A stretch of DNA of 64,000 bases from Synechococcus sp. MW101C3 (GTDB lineage Bacteria; Cyanobacteriota; Cyanobacteriia; PCC-6307; Cyanobiaceae): contig NZ_NQKX01000007.1 in the NCBI RefSeq assembly GCF_002252635.1, positions 186,001 to 250,000 of the forward strand. Direction: 5' to 3'. Shown piece by piece: positions 47,454 to 56,339 of the stretch; the first letter of the stretch is position 1, and each line of letters opens with the position of its first letter. The notes beneath the pieces were generated by a model. It saw nothing but the letters and a program-made list of their open reading frames with translations, did no database searches and had not been told where the DNA came from. The position numbers and the translations under genes are program-made.

Positions 47454-49058
47454 ATGATGGGCGTCACAGTGCTGCCTCCGGTGCCGCGCCCCGTCCCGCT
47501 TGGCCTGCTGAGCCTCGTTCCGTGGTCGCTTGCTGTGGCTTCGGCAGCAGGGGCGCCGGCGACCGCAGCTCCTGTGGAGGCGGCACCTGTGGCCGCCCCG
47601 TCCGAAACCATCGCCCGGACCGAGGCGGCCCTGACGGACCTGATGGCATCGCAGGGGTGCCGCACTAACAGACTGCCGACAACAGCCGGGGGTCAGCGGG
47701 CCCTGAGCCGCTGGAACGCGGCCGCCATGCTGCAGGCCTGCCTTCAGCAACTGGCGCCGGCGACAGGCGACCTGCAGCAACTGCAGCACGAGCTCGCCGC
47801 CGAACTGGCCGTGTTACAGGGGCAGCTCGGCAACGAGCAGGCCCGGTTGCGGGCGCTGGAAGCCGCCGCGTTCTCCACCACCACCACCCTCAGCGGCCAG
47901 GCCAGCTTCGTGCTGGGCACCAACGCCTTCAGTGGCTCCGCCGCAGGGCTGGTACAGCAGAACCGGCAGGCCTTCGGTGCCGCCAGCTTCAGCTACGACC
48001 TGCAGCTCATCGCCGACACCAGCTTCAACGGCAAGGACCTGCTGCGCACCACGCTGCGGGCGGGCAACCTCGCCTCCAGCAGCTTCGGTGGCGCCGGGCC
48101 CAGCAACCTCTCCACCCTCGCCGCCGCGTTTCAGGAGAACTGCGGCTTCAACGTCAGTAATTGCGGCAACGCGCTGGCGATCGATCGCGCATTCTATCAG
48201 TTCCCCCTGGGGGCGGGCTTCACCGCCACCATCGGCGGCCGCGTCGAGCAGGACGACATGCTCGCCCTCTGGCCCAGCGTCTACCCGGCGTCAGCCGTGC
48301 TCGACCTGTTCACCCTGGCCGGGACTCCAGCCGCCTACAGCGAGAACCTGGGGGCAGGCGTGGGCCTGTGGTGGGCCCGCCGGGGCTTCAGCATCAGCGC
48401 CAACTACGTGGCCGCGAGTGGCAATGCCGGCAATGCGGGCCAGGGGGGGTTCGGCACCGCCAACGCCGGCGCCACCGGCACCGTTCAGGTGGGTTACGGG
48501 CACAAGGCCTGGGCCGTGGCGGCGGTGTACACCCGCCTGCAGAACACCAACGGCCTGATCGGTGCCGCCAGCCCCTTCACCACCGCCAGCCTCAGCGTCC
48601 CGGGCACCACGGAGGCCTTCGGCCTGAGCGGCTACTGGCAGCCGTCACGGGCGGGCTGGTGGCCCTCGATCAGCGCCGGCTGGGGCCTCAACAGCACCAC
48701 CTATTCCAGCCGCGGCCTCAGCAGTGGGCTGAGCAACAGTGGCACTGGGGGCAGCAACGGCCTCGTGGCCACCAGCCAGTCGTGGGCGGTGGGCCTCCAA
48801 TGGAGCGACGTGCTGGGCAAGGGAAATGTGCTCGGCATGGCCGTGGGGCAACCGATCGTGGCCACGCGGCTGGTCGGCGGCGGCGACGGCCAGGACAGCA
48901 ATCTGGTGGCCGAATGGTGGTACAGGCTGCAGGTCAGCGACAGGATTGCCGTGACCCCGGCACTGTTTCTGCTCAGCCGGCCGCTCGGCGCTGACACCCC
49001 CGCAGGAGAGCAGTTCCGCCAGTTCGGCGCCCTGATCACCACCAGCTTCCAGTTCTGA
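47454..49058 (+). CDS. Cyanobacterial outer-membrane porin (OprB-like) with degenerate SLH segment
   Basis: 534 residues. A signal peptide (LLSLVPWSLAVASA) precedes an N-terminal segment (about 40-115) resembling the end of an S-layer-homology domain (TDLMASQGCRTN...RWNAAAMLQACL) and a short coiled coil (LQQLQHELAAELAVLQGQL), the usual cell-wall-anchoring plus spacer. The remaining ~400 residues are alternating beta-strand sequence rich in Gly/Ser/Thr ending in aromatic Phe (TTSFQF), typical of an outer-membrane barrel. Passive uptake of inorganic ions or small solutes is the expected role. The SLH part is shorter than in most relatives. Confidence 0.88.
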   Translation: MMGVTVLPPVPRPVPLGLLSLVPWSLAVASAAGAPATAAPVEAAPVAAPSETIARTEAALTDLMASQGCRTNRLPTTAGGQRALSRWNAAAMLQACLQQLAPATGDLQQLQHELAAELAVLQGQLGNEQARLRALEAAAFSTTTTLSGQASFVLGTNAFSGSAAGLVQQNRQAFGAASFSYDLQLIADTSFNGKDLLRTTLRAGNLASSSFGGAGPSNLSTLAAAFQENCGFNVSNCGNALAIDRAFYQFPLGAGFTATIGGRVEQDDMLALWPSVYPASAVLDLFTLAGTPAAYSENLGAGVGLWWARRGFSISANYVAASGNAGNAGQGGFGTANAGATGTVQVGYGHKAWAVAAVYTRLQNTNGLIGAASPFTTASLSVPGTTEAFGLSGYWQPSRAGWWPSISAGWGLNSTTYSSRGLSSGLSNSGTGGSNGLVATSQSWAVGLQWSDVLGKGNVLGMAVGQPIVATRLVGGGDGQDSNLVAEWWYRLQVSDRIAVTPALFLLSRPLGADTPAGEQFRQFGALITTSFQF

Positions 49059-49108
49059 ACCCGACCGGCCAGACCGCACGCCGGCGAATCCACGCGCGAC
49101 CCACGGCC

Positions 49109-50335
49109 ATGCCCGCCACGCTCACCTTTCACTTCCGCCCCCGCGGCCCCGCGCGCTTCGCGGTGGGGGGCTTCCTCACCCTCTGGCTGGGCGGCTGGGC
49201 GGCCGGGGAAGTGTTCGCGCTGTTCACGCTCAGCCGTCTGCTGCGGGAGTGGACCGGGGCCGGCCCGATGGACATGAGCGTGGGGAAGGCCGCAGCGGTG
49301 ACCGCCTTCCTGCTGCTGTGGGTGAGCCTCTGGACCCTGGGCGGGGTGATGGCGATACGCGAATGGCTGCGTTGTTTCTGGGCCGATGAGCGGCTGGTTG
49401 TCACCGACGATGTGCTGACGCTGCACACGCGGCTGGGCCCGTTCGTGCGCCGGCAGCGCATCGGGGTGGGCCAGATCCGCCGCTGCGCGGTGCGCAGCCG
49501 CCACCAGCAGCCCAGTGCGCTGGTGGCAGAACTCGAGAACCGGGTCATCGAACTCACGCGGCTGGGCACCGCTGGCGAACGAGAGCAGGCTGCCGCCGCA
49601 TTGAACGCAGCCTTCGCTCTCGATCCAGCAGCGCCGGCGGATCCGGTGGCCACTGATTTGCCCCAGCCGCTGACGGTCCAGCTGCCGCGTCAATGGCAGG
49701 AGCTGGAGGCCGCGTTCTGCGACGCCCCGTTGCTGGTGCCCACGCTCCGCATCCGGCGGCGTCAGACGGCCGTCACGGCCGTGATCACCTTGCTGCTGCT
49801 GGCGCTGCTGGGCCTGCTGGGCCGGTCAGCCCTGGCCGACCCATCCCTGTGGCCAGTGGTGGCCTTCCTGGCCCTGCCGGCACTGGGCTGCGGCTGGGGA
49901 ACGGTCTGGCTGCTGCTGGGCCGGCGAGAGCTGCGCCTGGAGCGCCACCAGCTGGTGGTGCAGCGCCGCTTCGGCCGCTCCGTGCGTGAGGTGGCCCAGC
50001 TGGACGCCCTGGAGTTGGTGGAGAGCACCGACAGCGACGGGGACCGCTGGTACAAGCTGCAGGGGCTGCGCTCCGAGGGCAAACCCCTCACGCTTGAAAG
50101 TGCGATCAGGGATTCCGCCGATCCACGCGCCCTTGGCCAGTGGCTGCAGCAGCGCACCCAGATTCCGTACCGCGATGCGATTCCGTCCGAGGGCGAACGG
50201 GAGGAGAAGCGGGCGGCCGCCCTGCTGGAGCTCAAGCAGCGACTGGGCGAAACAGGCCGGGCCGGCTCCTGGATGCTCAAGCTGGTGGAGCGGATCGAGA
50301 CAGACAAGAAAAGGCCACCGGCCCCGCCGGCCTGA
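49109..50335 (+). CDS. Four-helix membrane protein with two PH-like cytoplasmic repeats
   Basis: 408 residues. Two pairs of transmembrane helices (about 20-42/62-85 and about 222-245/250-272) are each followed by a soluble stretch with similar pattern. Repeat one has FWADERLVVTDDVLTLHTRLGPF and repeat two LGRRELRLERHQLVVQRRFG. Both read like bacterial PH-type (DUF304-like) strands after a helix pair. The C-terminus is a charged helix (EREEKRAAALLELKQRLGE). Internal duplication is my inference from the repeated layout. Function unknown. Confidence 0.6.
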   Translation: MPATLTFHFRPRGPARFAVGGFLTLWLGGWAAGEVFALFTLSRLLREWTGAGPMDMSVGKAAAVTAFLLLWVSLWTLGGVMAIREWLRCFWADERLVVTDDVLTLHTRLGPFVRRQRIGVGQIRRCAVRSRHQQPSALVAELENRVIELTRLGTAGEREQAAAALNAAFALDPAAPADPVATDLPQPLTVQLPRQWQELEAAFCDAPLLVPTLRIRRRQTAVTAVITLLLLALLGLLGRSALADPSLWPVVAFLALPALGCGWGTVWLLLGRRELRLERHQLVVQRRFGRSVREVAQLDALELVESTDSDGDRWYKLQGLRSEGKPLTLESAIRDSADPRALGQWLQQRTQIPYRDAIPSEGEREEKRAAALLELKQRLGETGRAGSWMLKLVERIETDKKRPPAPPA

Positions 50336-50446
50336 GCGTGGAGCCGTCCCGGGGCCGCGCCACGGGCATCGCCAACATCACCTGCACCACCGCTCAACCT
50401 TTGCACCACCGCTCAACCGTCCCCGCACCTCCGGGTTTCCACAGGC

Positions 50447-51097
50447 TCAGAGCCGCAGCTCCGCCAACGACTGCAGACAGATCACCTCGGGCGGGTACTG
50501 GGCGCAGACCCCATCGTCGGGCAACAGCACATGCACCTGGCAGCCTGCCGCCTGGGCCGAGCAAGCACCGGCGATCGAATCCTCAAAGGCCCAGCAGTCA
50601 CTGGGATCGACACCGAGGCGGCGGGCGGCCAGCAGAAAGACATCGGGGGCCGGCTTGCCAGCCAGGAGCTCCGGGTCATCGCCATGCACCCGCCGCTCGA
50701 TCAGCTGCAGCCAGGCATGGGGCTGACTCTTGAGGGTCACCGCCTCACGGGAGCTGCTGGTGGCCAGGGCCATGGGTATGCCCAGGGCATGGCAACGCTC
50801 CACCAGCGCCTGGGCACCCGGCATGGCTGCGGCCTGCGGCAACAGGGCCTCAGCGATCGGCTGGCGCACCTCCAGCAGCTCAGCGGTACTCAGGGAAGGC
50901 CCACCGCTCTGATGGATCCACTGGCGCACCTGATCGGCGCAATCGAGGCGCCGGCGACCACGCAGGGCCAGCACTTCCTCCGGCCGGAGCCTGCGGCCGA
51001 AGTGGGCGGCGGCAGCCTGCCAGGCCTGGGCATGCAGCGGTTCGGTGTCCAGCAGGAGACCGTCGAGATCGAACAGGCAGGCCGCGGGACGGGTCAT
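50447..51097 (-). CDS. HAD-superfamily hydrolase (phosphoglucomutase/phosphatase-like)
   Basis: 216 residues. HAD motif I LFDLDGLLLDTE with nucleophilic Asp, a helical cap (about 18-85), motif II MALATSSSRE, motif III GKPAPDVFLLAARRLG and motif IV CWAFEDSIAGACSA are all in place. The DxDGLLxDTE motif and cap type fit the beta-phosphoglucomutase/phosphoglycolate-phosphatase group (subfamily IA). The substrate is unassigned. The insertion-sequence remnants begin about 150 bp upstream of its start. Confidence 0.88.
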   Translation of the reverse strand: MTRPAACLFDLDGLLLDTEPLHAQAWQAAAAHFGRRLRPEEVLALRGRRRLDCADQVRQWIHQSGGPSLSTAELLEVRQPIAEALLPQAAAMPGAQALVERCHALGIPMALATSSSREAVTLKSQPHAWLQLIERRVHGDDPELLAGKPAPDVFLLAARRLGVDPSDCWAFEDSIAGACSAQAAGCQVHVLLPDDGVCAQYPPEVICLQSLAELRL

Positions 51098-51282
51098 GGC
51101 GCCATCTTCCCAGCTACCAAGACCAGTCGCCCAGGCTGGCGGGGCATCAGGGCCTGCTCAGGTGGAAAGCAGCGGCACGGCGCTGGGGAAGCGCCGCCGC
51201 AGAGGAATCACCTGGGTGATGGATATCGAATCCTCCAGAGGCGCTTCCTGGGGTTCAGCAGCAAGGCGAACAGACGATCTGG

Positions 51283-51322
51283 CCTGACAAAAAATGATCT
51301 TTCCTGACAACAGATGATCTTT
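51283..51322. repeat. Tandem 20-bp repeat resembling an IS terminus
   Basis: Two adjacent 20-bp units, cctgacaaaaaatgatcttt and cctgacaacagatgatcttt, are followed by a truncated third start (cctgag). A worn copy (acagacgatctgg) precedes them. Read on the minus strand they begin TGTCAGGAAAGATCAT, the look of repeated terminal binding sites at IS21-family ends. No transposase for this type remains. Confidence 0.6.
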
Positions 51323-51419
51323 CCTGAGCATTGCCACCTGGAGCGTGATCAACACGTTCCAGCATTCCAGCTTGCCCTTTCTGCGCTGCGCTGCAACAGC
51401 CGGCGCGCATCACTAGCTG

Positions 51420-51471
51420 CCAATGTGGACGTAGCCGCCAGTTGGACGTAACCGCCAATGTGGACGACCTC
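51420..51471. repeat. Three ~17-bp repeats resembling a second IS terminus
   Basis: Units ccaatgtggacgtagccg (51420), ccagttggacgtaaccg (51438) and ccaatgtggacgacctc (51455) share TGGACG at 17-18 bp spacing. Such GGACGTAAC-type iterations are known from IS21-like element ends. They abut the IS5-like fragment, so elements probably inserted into one another. Confidence 0.55.
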
Positions 51472-51632
51472 ACCCAGTAGCAGATCTGCAGCCTGGTGAA
51501 GAGGAGGTGGCGTATGCGGACGCTGGCTACCAAGGAAATGAGCAACGAGAAGAGATGGAGGACAAGGCCAGCAAGTTTTGGTTCACCATGCGCCCCGGCA
51601 AGCGCCGGTCCTTATCGGATCCTGCTGGTGAC
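51471..51632 (+). pseudogene. IS5-family transposase remnant
   Basis: The frame reads VADLQPGEEEVAYADAGYQG and then MRPGKRRSLSDPAGDKL, matching the DDE core (the second Asp with the DAGYxG motif) and the MRPGKRR segment of IS5/IS1031-type transposases. No upstream catalytic Asp region and no downstream Glu region are present, and similarity fades after about 51632 although the frame stays open to 51983. It is a short, inactive fragment. I infer the element was deleted on both sides. Confidence 0.65.
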
Positions 51633-51973
51633 AAGTTGAAGCCAAGATCATTCAACAATCAGCGGACATTGCCAGATTCACGACGTGCCACGCACGAAAC
51701 CGTTCCATTTGCACACTTCGCCACCGCTCCTTTTTACTGTTCGATGTTGCCCAGAGCTCCCCTAACTGGTGAGGACGCAAGGGGAAGCCACGTCGATGCT
51801 CAACGCGAGAATTTGTTGAAGTCAACGTGGAGCTTCAGTCAAGCCAGCGCAACGACCAGCGCAACGAATAGAGAGTTCGGCGAACAGCAGCCGCGTGTTG
51901 CTGAAATCCAGCCCGTGCGACGCCAGAACGGCAACGCCACCAGCGGCCGCTTGAATGGGGGGCCCTGGTCCCG

Positions 51974-53944
51974 ATGGCGATGAGCGAGGTCACGATCGAA
52001 TCCGTGCTGCAGGAAGGCCGGGTGTTCGAGCCCCCCGCCGCCCTCGCTGCCAGCGCCCGGGTCGGCAGCCTCGCGACCTACCGGCAACTGGCAGAGGCAG
52101 CGGACACCGACCCGGACGCCTTCTGGACCGAGCAGGCGCGGGGAGCCCTGCACTGGTTCCAGCCCTTCGAGAGCGTTCTCGACTGGAGCGACCCGCCCTT
52201 CGCCCGCTGGTTCGAAGGGGGCACCACGAACGTGGCCTACAACTGCCTCGATCGCCATCTGGATGGGCCCCGCGCCCACAAGACGGCACTGATCTGGGAG
52301 GGGGAACCCGGCGATGAGCGGCGGTTCACCTACGCCGAACTGCACACCGAGGTGTGCAAGGCCGCCAATGCCCTGCTGGCTCTCGGCATCGGCAAGGGCG
52401 ATCTGGTGGCGCTCTACATGCCGATGGTGCCGGAAGCGGCCATCGCCATGCTGGCCTGCGCCCGCATCGGCGCTCCCCATTCAGTGGTGTTCGGCGGCTT
52501 CTCGGCCGAAGCGCTGCGTGACCGCCTGATCGATGGCCAGGCCAAGGCGGTGATCACCGCCGATGGCGGCTTCCGCAAGGACAAGCCGGTGGCGCTCAAG
52601 CCGGCGGTCGACCAGGCCCTCGCCGAAGGCTGCCCCAGCGTGGAGCACGTGCTGGTGGTGAAGCGCACGGGCACCCCCACCGCCATGACCGAGGGGCGCG
52701 ACCACTGGTGGCACGACCGGGTGGAGCCGGCCAGCGCCGAGCACATCGCCGAGCCGATGGCCAGCGAAGACCGCCTGTTCGTGCTCTACACCTCAGGCTC
52801 CACCGGCAAGCCGAAAGGCATCGTGCACACCACCGCCGGTTACAACCTCTGGGCCCAGATCACCTTCCAGTGGATGTTCGACATCCGCGAGGACGACATC
52901 CACTGGTGCACCGCCGACGTGGGCTGGATCACGGGCCACAGCTACATCGTGTACGGACCGCTCTCGGCCGGTGCCACCACGGTGATGTACGAAGGAGCAC
53001 CACGGCCCAGCAAGCCCGGCGCCTTCTGGGAAGTGATCCAGAAGCACCGCGTCACGATCTTCTACACGGCGCCCACTGCGATCCGGGCCTTCATGAAGAA
53101 CGGCCGTGAGGTGCCCGACCAGTACGACATGAGCTCCCTGCGCATCCTCGGCACCGTGGGCGAACCGATCAACCCGGAAGCCTGGATGTGGTACCGGGAG
53201 GTGATCGGCCATGGCCGCTGCCCGGTGGTGGACACCTGGTGGCAGACTGAGACCGGCGGGGTGATGATCAGCCCCCTGCCGGGTGCCACACCCACCAAAC
53301 CAGGCTCCGCCACCCTGCCCATGCCCGGCATCGTGGCCGATGTGGTGGACATGGACGGCAACAGTGCTGATGTGGATGAGGGGGGCTACCTGGCCGTGCG
53401 GCGCCCCTGGCCAGGGATGCTGCGCACCATCCACGGCGATCCGGAACGCTTCCGCAAAACCTATTGGGAAGCGATCCGGCCGGCGGACGGCAGCTGGGTC
53501 TACTTCGCCGGGGATGGCGCCCGACGTGATGCCGATGGTTATTTCTGGGTGATGGGCCGCGTCGATGACGTGATCAACGTGTCTGGGCACCGGCTGGGCA
53601 CGATGGAGATCGAATCCGCCCTGGTGAGCCATCCGGCCGTGGCCGAAGCCGCCGTGGTGGGCCGGCCCGACGACCTCAAGGGCGAAGGAATCGTGGCCTT
53701 CGTGACCCTGGATGCGGGCACCAGCGGCGACGAGGCCCTGATCGCCGCGCTGAAGCGCCACGTGGGCGCCGAGATCGGCCCGATCGCCCGTCCCGACGAA
53801 ATCCGCTTCACCGATGCCCTGCCCAAGACCCGCAGCGGCAAGATCATGCGCCGCATCCTGCGCGCCCTGGCGGCCGGCGAAGAAGTGAGCGGCGACACCA
53901 GCACCCTGGAAGACCGCTCCGTGCTGGATGCGCTGCGAGTCTGA
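51974..53944 (+). CDS. acs: Acetyl-CoA synthetase (AMP-forming)
   Basis: 656 residues, the usual length. It activates acetate to acetyl-CoA through acetyl-AMP, allowing acetate use or scavenging. Adenylate-forming motifs are [19 protein letters not shown] (A3), [13 protein letters not shown] (A5), and the C-terminal catalytic-Lys motif [16 protein letters not shown] whose Lys is the acetylation target in many bacteria. [16 protein letters not shown] is typical of Acs. The gene follows the IS-scar region directly, so its upstream regulatory DNA may have been altered. The TerB/COQ4-like gene starts 21 bp downstream. Confidence 0.96.
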   Translation: MAMSEVTIESVLQEGRVFEPPAALAASARVGSLATYRQLAEAADTDPDAFWTEQARGALHWFQPFESVLDWSDPPFARWFEGGTTNVAYNCLDRHLDGPRAHKTALIWEGEPGDERRFTYAELHTEVCKAANALLALGIGKGDLVALYMPMVPEAAIAMLACARIGAPHSVVFGGFSAEALRDRLIDGQAKAVITADGGFRKDKPVALKPAVDQALAEGCPSVEHVLVVKRTGTPTAMTEGRDHWWHDRVEPASAEHIAEPMASEDRLFVLYTSGSTGKPKGIVHTTAGYNLWAQITFQWMFDIREDDIHWCTADVGWITGHSYIVYGPLSAGATTVMYEGAPRPSKPGAFWEVIQKHRVTIFYTAPTAIRAFMKNGREVPDQYDMSSLRILGTVGEPINPEAWMWYREVIGHGRCPVVDTWWQTETGGVMISPLPGATPTKPGSATLPMPGIVADVVDMDGNSADVDEGGYLAVRRPWPGMLRTIHGDPERFRKTYWEAIRPADGSWVYFAGDGARRDADGYFWVMGRVDDVINVSGHRLGTMEIESALVSHPAVAEAAVVGRPDDLKGEGIVAFVTLDAGTSGDEALIAALKRHVGAEIGPIARPDEIRFTDALPKTRSGKIMRRILRALAAGEEVSGDTSTLEDRSVLDALRV

Positions 53945-53965
53945 GGGCCACACCGGAACCCCGAC

Positions 53966-54928
53966 ATGCGGATCCCCAGCAACCGGGAGGAATCCCTGGC
54001 CATCCTCGCCGCCATGGCGGATGTGGGCGGCTGCGGCGGAGAACTGCCGCCGGCCGCGGCGACCGCGGTGGCGGCGGCCGGCCACTGGATCTTCCGGCTC
54101 AGGGCTGAAGGACTGCCACGCCCGCTTCCTCCCACCAGCCCGGAGCTGCTGGCCGCAGCCCTGCAGCCGGCGGACCTGCGCCTGGAGGCGATCCGCTTCC
54201 TCACGGTGATGGTCTTCCTCGGCGACCGGCTGGATCCGGGGCGCATCGAGCGCGTGCTCGCCTACGCGGCGGCTCTCGGCATCCACACCGCCTCAATGGA
54301 GGAGATTGCCGCTGCCGCCCAGGGGCACCTGCAGGAGGCGCTGGCTCTGATGGCCCGCAACAACCTCAGCTCCCTGACCGGCTCCCCCTGGAGCCCGGAG
54401 GCCGACATCGCCGCCTGGCTGCAGCCGTACCAGGGGGAAGGGGCGGATCCGGCCCTGGCGGCGCGGTACCGGGCACTGGCCGCACTCCCGCACGACCGGC
54501 TCGGGCGTGCCTTCCACGACCACTTCCAGCGCAACGGCTACGCCATGCCGGGGGAGCCGGGGGCTCTCAACGAACGCTTCACCACCCCCCACGACACCTG
54601 CCACGTGCTCACCGGCTACGACACCACGCCCCACGGCGAAATCCTGGTGTCCACCTTCACCGCCGCGATGCATCCGCGGCACCCGATCTCCGGGCACGTG
54701 CTGCCGGCGATCTTCTCCTGGCATCTCGACACCCAGCTCAACGACGTGGCCCGATCGGCGCACGGGGCGCTGGATCCTGAGGCGTTCTGGCACGCCTGGG
54801 CGCAGGGGGAAGCCATGCCCCTCGATCTCTTTGCTCCGAGCTGGGACTTCTGGGCCTGGGTGGAGCAGCCTCTCGATCAGCTGCGGGAGTCCTGGCTGGT
54901 CGGGCCCAGCCACCAGTCGGTGAGCTGA
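53966..54928 (+). CDS. TerB-like + COQ4-like fusion protein
   Basis: 320 residues. The N-terminal part (about 10-130) is an all-helical domain resembling TerB/tellurite-resistance folds (FLTVMVFLGDRLDPGRIERVLAYA). The C-terminal part (about 165-315) resembles COQ4: the HDxxH-x11-E zinc-type motif is intact as HDTCH (209-213) with Glu225, inside TPHDTCHVLTGYDTTPHGE. COQ4 organises or acts in ubiquinone ring modification; cyanobacteria make plastoquinone instead, so a plastoquinone or other prenyl-lipid role is possible but inferred. Likely co-transcribed with acs (21-bp gap). The last 52 bases overlap the convergent DUF1350 gene. Confidence 0.75.
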   Translation: MRIPSNREESLAILAAMADVGGCGGELPPAAATAVAAAGHWIFRLRAEGLPRPLPPTSPELLAAALQPADLRLEAIRFLTVMVFLGDRLDPGRIERVLAYAAALGIHTASMEEIAAAAQGHLQEALALMARNNLSSLTGSPWSPEADIAAWLQPYQGEGADPALAARYRALAALPHDRLGRAFHDHFQRNGYAMPGEPGALNERFTTPHDTCHVLTGYDTTPHGEILVSTFTAAMHPRHPISGHVLPAIFSWHLDTQLNDVARSAHGALDPEAFWHAWAQGEAMPLDLFAPSWDFWAWVEQPLDQLRESWLVGPSHQSVS

Positions 54929-55686
54929 TCGGCCAGCCGATCGATCTGCCGCTGCCGGGCCGGGTCATCGGCCCAGGCTCCCAGCAGGTTCTGACGCAGG
55001 CCGGCACTGGCGGGTGTGAGGTGATCGCCAGGCCGCTCCAGCAGGGTGGAGGCGTCATCAGGCCGCTGCTGCAGCACGCCGATCAACCGCCGGCTCTGGT
55101 CGAGTGCATCGGTGCCGAAGCGGATCAGCAGGTTGCGCGGCTGGCGGTAATGCAGGCCCACCAGCCGCAGGGTTTCCTCCGGTGAAGGGCTGAATTCGGT
55201 GCGCAGGCCCAGGCGGGGGGCGAGGTCGGCAAGCAGGGGAATGGAGCGATCGGCGGAGAAGTTGTTGAAGCTCATCGCCGCCAGACCACGGCAACCGCGG
55301 CCGCCATCGGGCGCCAGCAGGTGCAGCTTGCAGCCCAGGCTGTGGCCGAGCCGCAGCACCGGAAACGGGGCCGTAGCGGAGGCAGCGACACCAGGATTGG
55401 GACGAGCAGTGGCCGTGCTGCGGGCCGCCCGGAAGCAGCGCCAGGCCTCGGTGGCCTGCGCCTGGTGATCGAAGCCGGGCACGTAGCTCCAGGCGTGCAC
55501 CAGCAGCCCCCGCAGCGCCAGCGCCTCCAGCAGGCGGCGGTAGCTGAGCTGGGGGCTGGCCGCCAGCACCGTGCCGCCGATGAACTCCACCACGCCGATG
55601 GGCGGAACCTGCGCGCCACCGGGAAAGGCTTCAGCGGTGGGCGGGGCGAGGCTCCAGAGCGGGCCCTGCTGCTGCCAGCGGCTCAT
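54877..55686 (-). CDS. DUF1350-family alpha/beta-hydrolase-like protein
   Basis: 269 residues. The family is found in cyanobacteria and plastids. PIGVVEFIGGTVLAASPQLSYRRLLEALA opens the fold in two pieces, and LRLGHSLGCKLHLL contains the GHSLG nucleophile-elbow motif. SFNNFSADRSIPLL and the C-terminal PGDHLTPASAG are also typical; the latter resembles the catalytic His loop. Serine hydrolase activity is plausible but unproven. Its 3' end overlaps the COQ4-like gene by 52 bp on the opposite strand. Confidence 0.82.
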   Translation of the reverse strand: MSRWQQQGPLWSLAPPTAEAFPGGAQVPPIGVVEFIGGTVLAASPQLSYRRLLEALALRGLLVHAWSYVPGFDHQAQATEAWRCFRAARSTATARPNPGVAASATAPFPVLRLGHSLGCKLHLLAPDGGRGCRGLAAMSFNNFSADRSIPLLADLAPRLGLRTEFSPSPEETLRLVGLHYRQPRNLLIRFGTDALDQSRRLIGVLQQRPDDASTLLERPGDHLTPASAGLRQNLLGAWADDPARQRQIDRLADQLTDWWLGPTSQDSRS

Positions 55687-55721
55687 GGGTCGGCCCGGTG
55701 AGGCTGCACGGGCGCGTCCAC

Positions 55722-56198
55722 TCAGGCCACCGTCAGCCGCCGCAGCGCCGTGAGGGCCTCACGGGCATGGGCGGCCCCATCGAGCAGGTTGTTGAACATG
55801 TGCCGCACCACGCCATCACCATCGATCACGTAGGTGACACGGCCCGGCAGCAGGTTGAGCAGGGCGCCGGGCACACCGAAGGCCTGGCGCAGGGCATTGC
55901 CCTGATCCACCAGCAGGGGATAGGTGAGCCGGTGGCGGGCGGCAAAGCGGCTGTGGCTGCCGGCGTCATCACCGCTGACGCCCCAGACCACGGCGCCAAG
56001 GGCGACCAGTTCGGCCTCGCTGTCGCGGAAGGCGCAGGCTTCGGCGGTGCAACCCGGGGTGTCGTCCTTGGGATAGAAGAACAGCACCAGCGGCCGGCCG
56101 CCGAGCTGGTCGCTGCGGCGCTCCACCCCGTCCTGGTCGGTCAGGGCGATCAAAGGGATCGGATCACCCACCTGAAGGGCACGGGCCACGCACGCCAT
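55722..56198 (-). CDS. prxQ: Peroxiredoxin Q / Bcp-type thiol peroxidase
   Basis: 158 residues from ATG 56198; a longer frame starts at 56261 but the extra 21 residues are unlike the family. LFFYPKDDTPGCTAEACAFRD contains the peroxidatic Cys and, five residues on, the resolving Cys of the atypical 2-Cys PrxQ type (split: PKDDTPGCTAEACAF). VWGVSGDDAGSHSRFAARH and YPLLVDQGNALRQAFGV are typical. It reduces peroxides with thioredoxin. Slightly longer C-terminus than Bcp. Divergent from the exonuclease gene. Confidence 0.92.
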   Translation of the reverse strand: MACVARALQVGDPIPLIALTDQDGVERRSDQLGGRPLVLFFYPKDDTPGCTAEACAFRDSEAELVALGAVVWGVSGDDAGSHSRFAARHRLTYPLLVDQGNALRQAFGVPGALLNLLPGRVTYVIDGDGVVRHMFNNLLDGAAHAREALTALRRLTVA

Positions 56199-56339
56199 TG
56201 CAACTGGCCCGACCCTAGGAACGCGGCCCACTGGCGCGGGACGGCTGCGGGCTGGGAACATGGCAGCAACCTGGGCATGGCCAGGGTCATCCGCCGCAGG
56301 CCATCGATCGATGGCACCCGCCGCGCAGCGTCCCTCCCG

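Larger units (their letters stand above)
51098..51973. other. Insertion-sequence graveyard between HAD gene and acs
   Basis: 876 bases with no intact gene. Contents left to right: three diverging copies of a ~20-bp unit (51264-51328), three copies of a ~17-bp unit (51420-51471), a decayed IS5-type transposase piece (51471-51632) and ~340 bases of unassignable, lower-GC sequence to the acs start. The two repeat types differ and both resemble the multi-copy termini of IS21-like elements, suggesting successive insertions. Confidence 0.6.

Noticed and set aside
52793-54286. 497-codon frame antisense to acs and the COQ4-like gene
   Set aside because: Spans two well-supported genes and has shadow composition.
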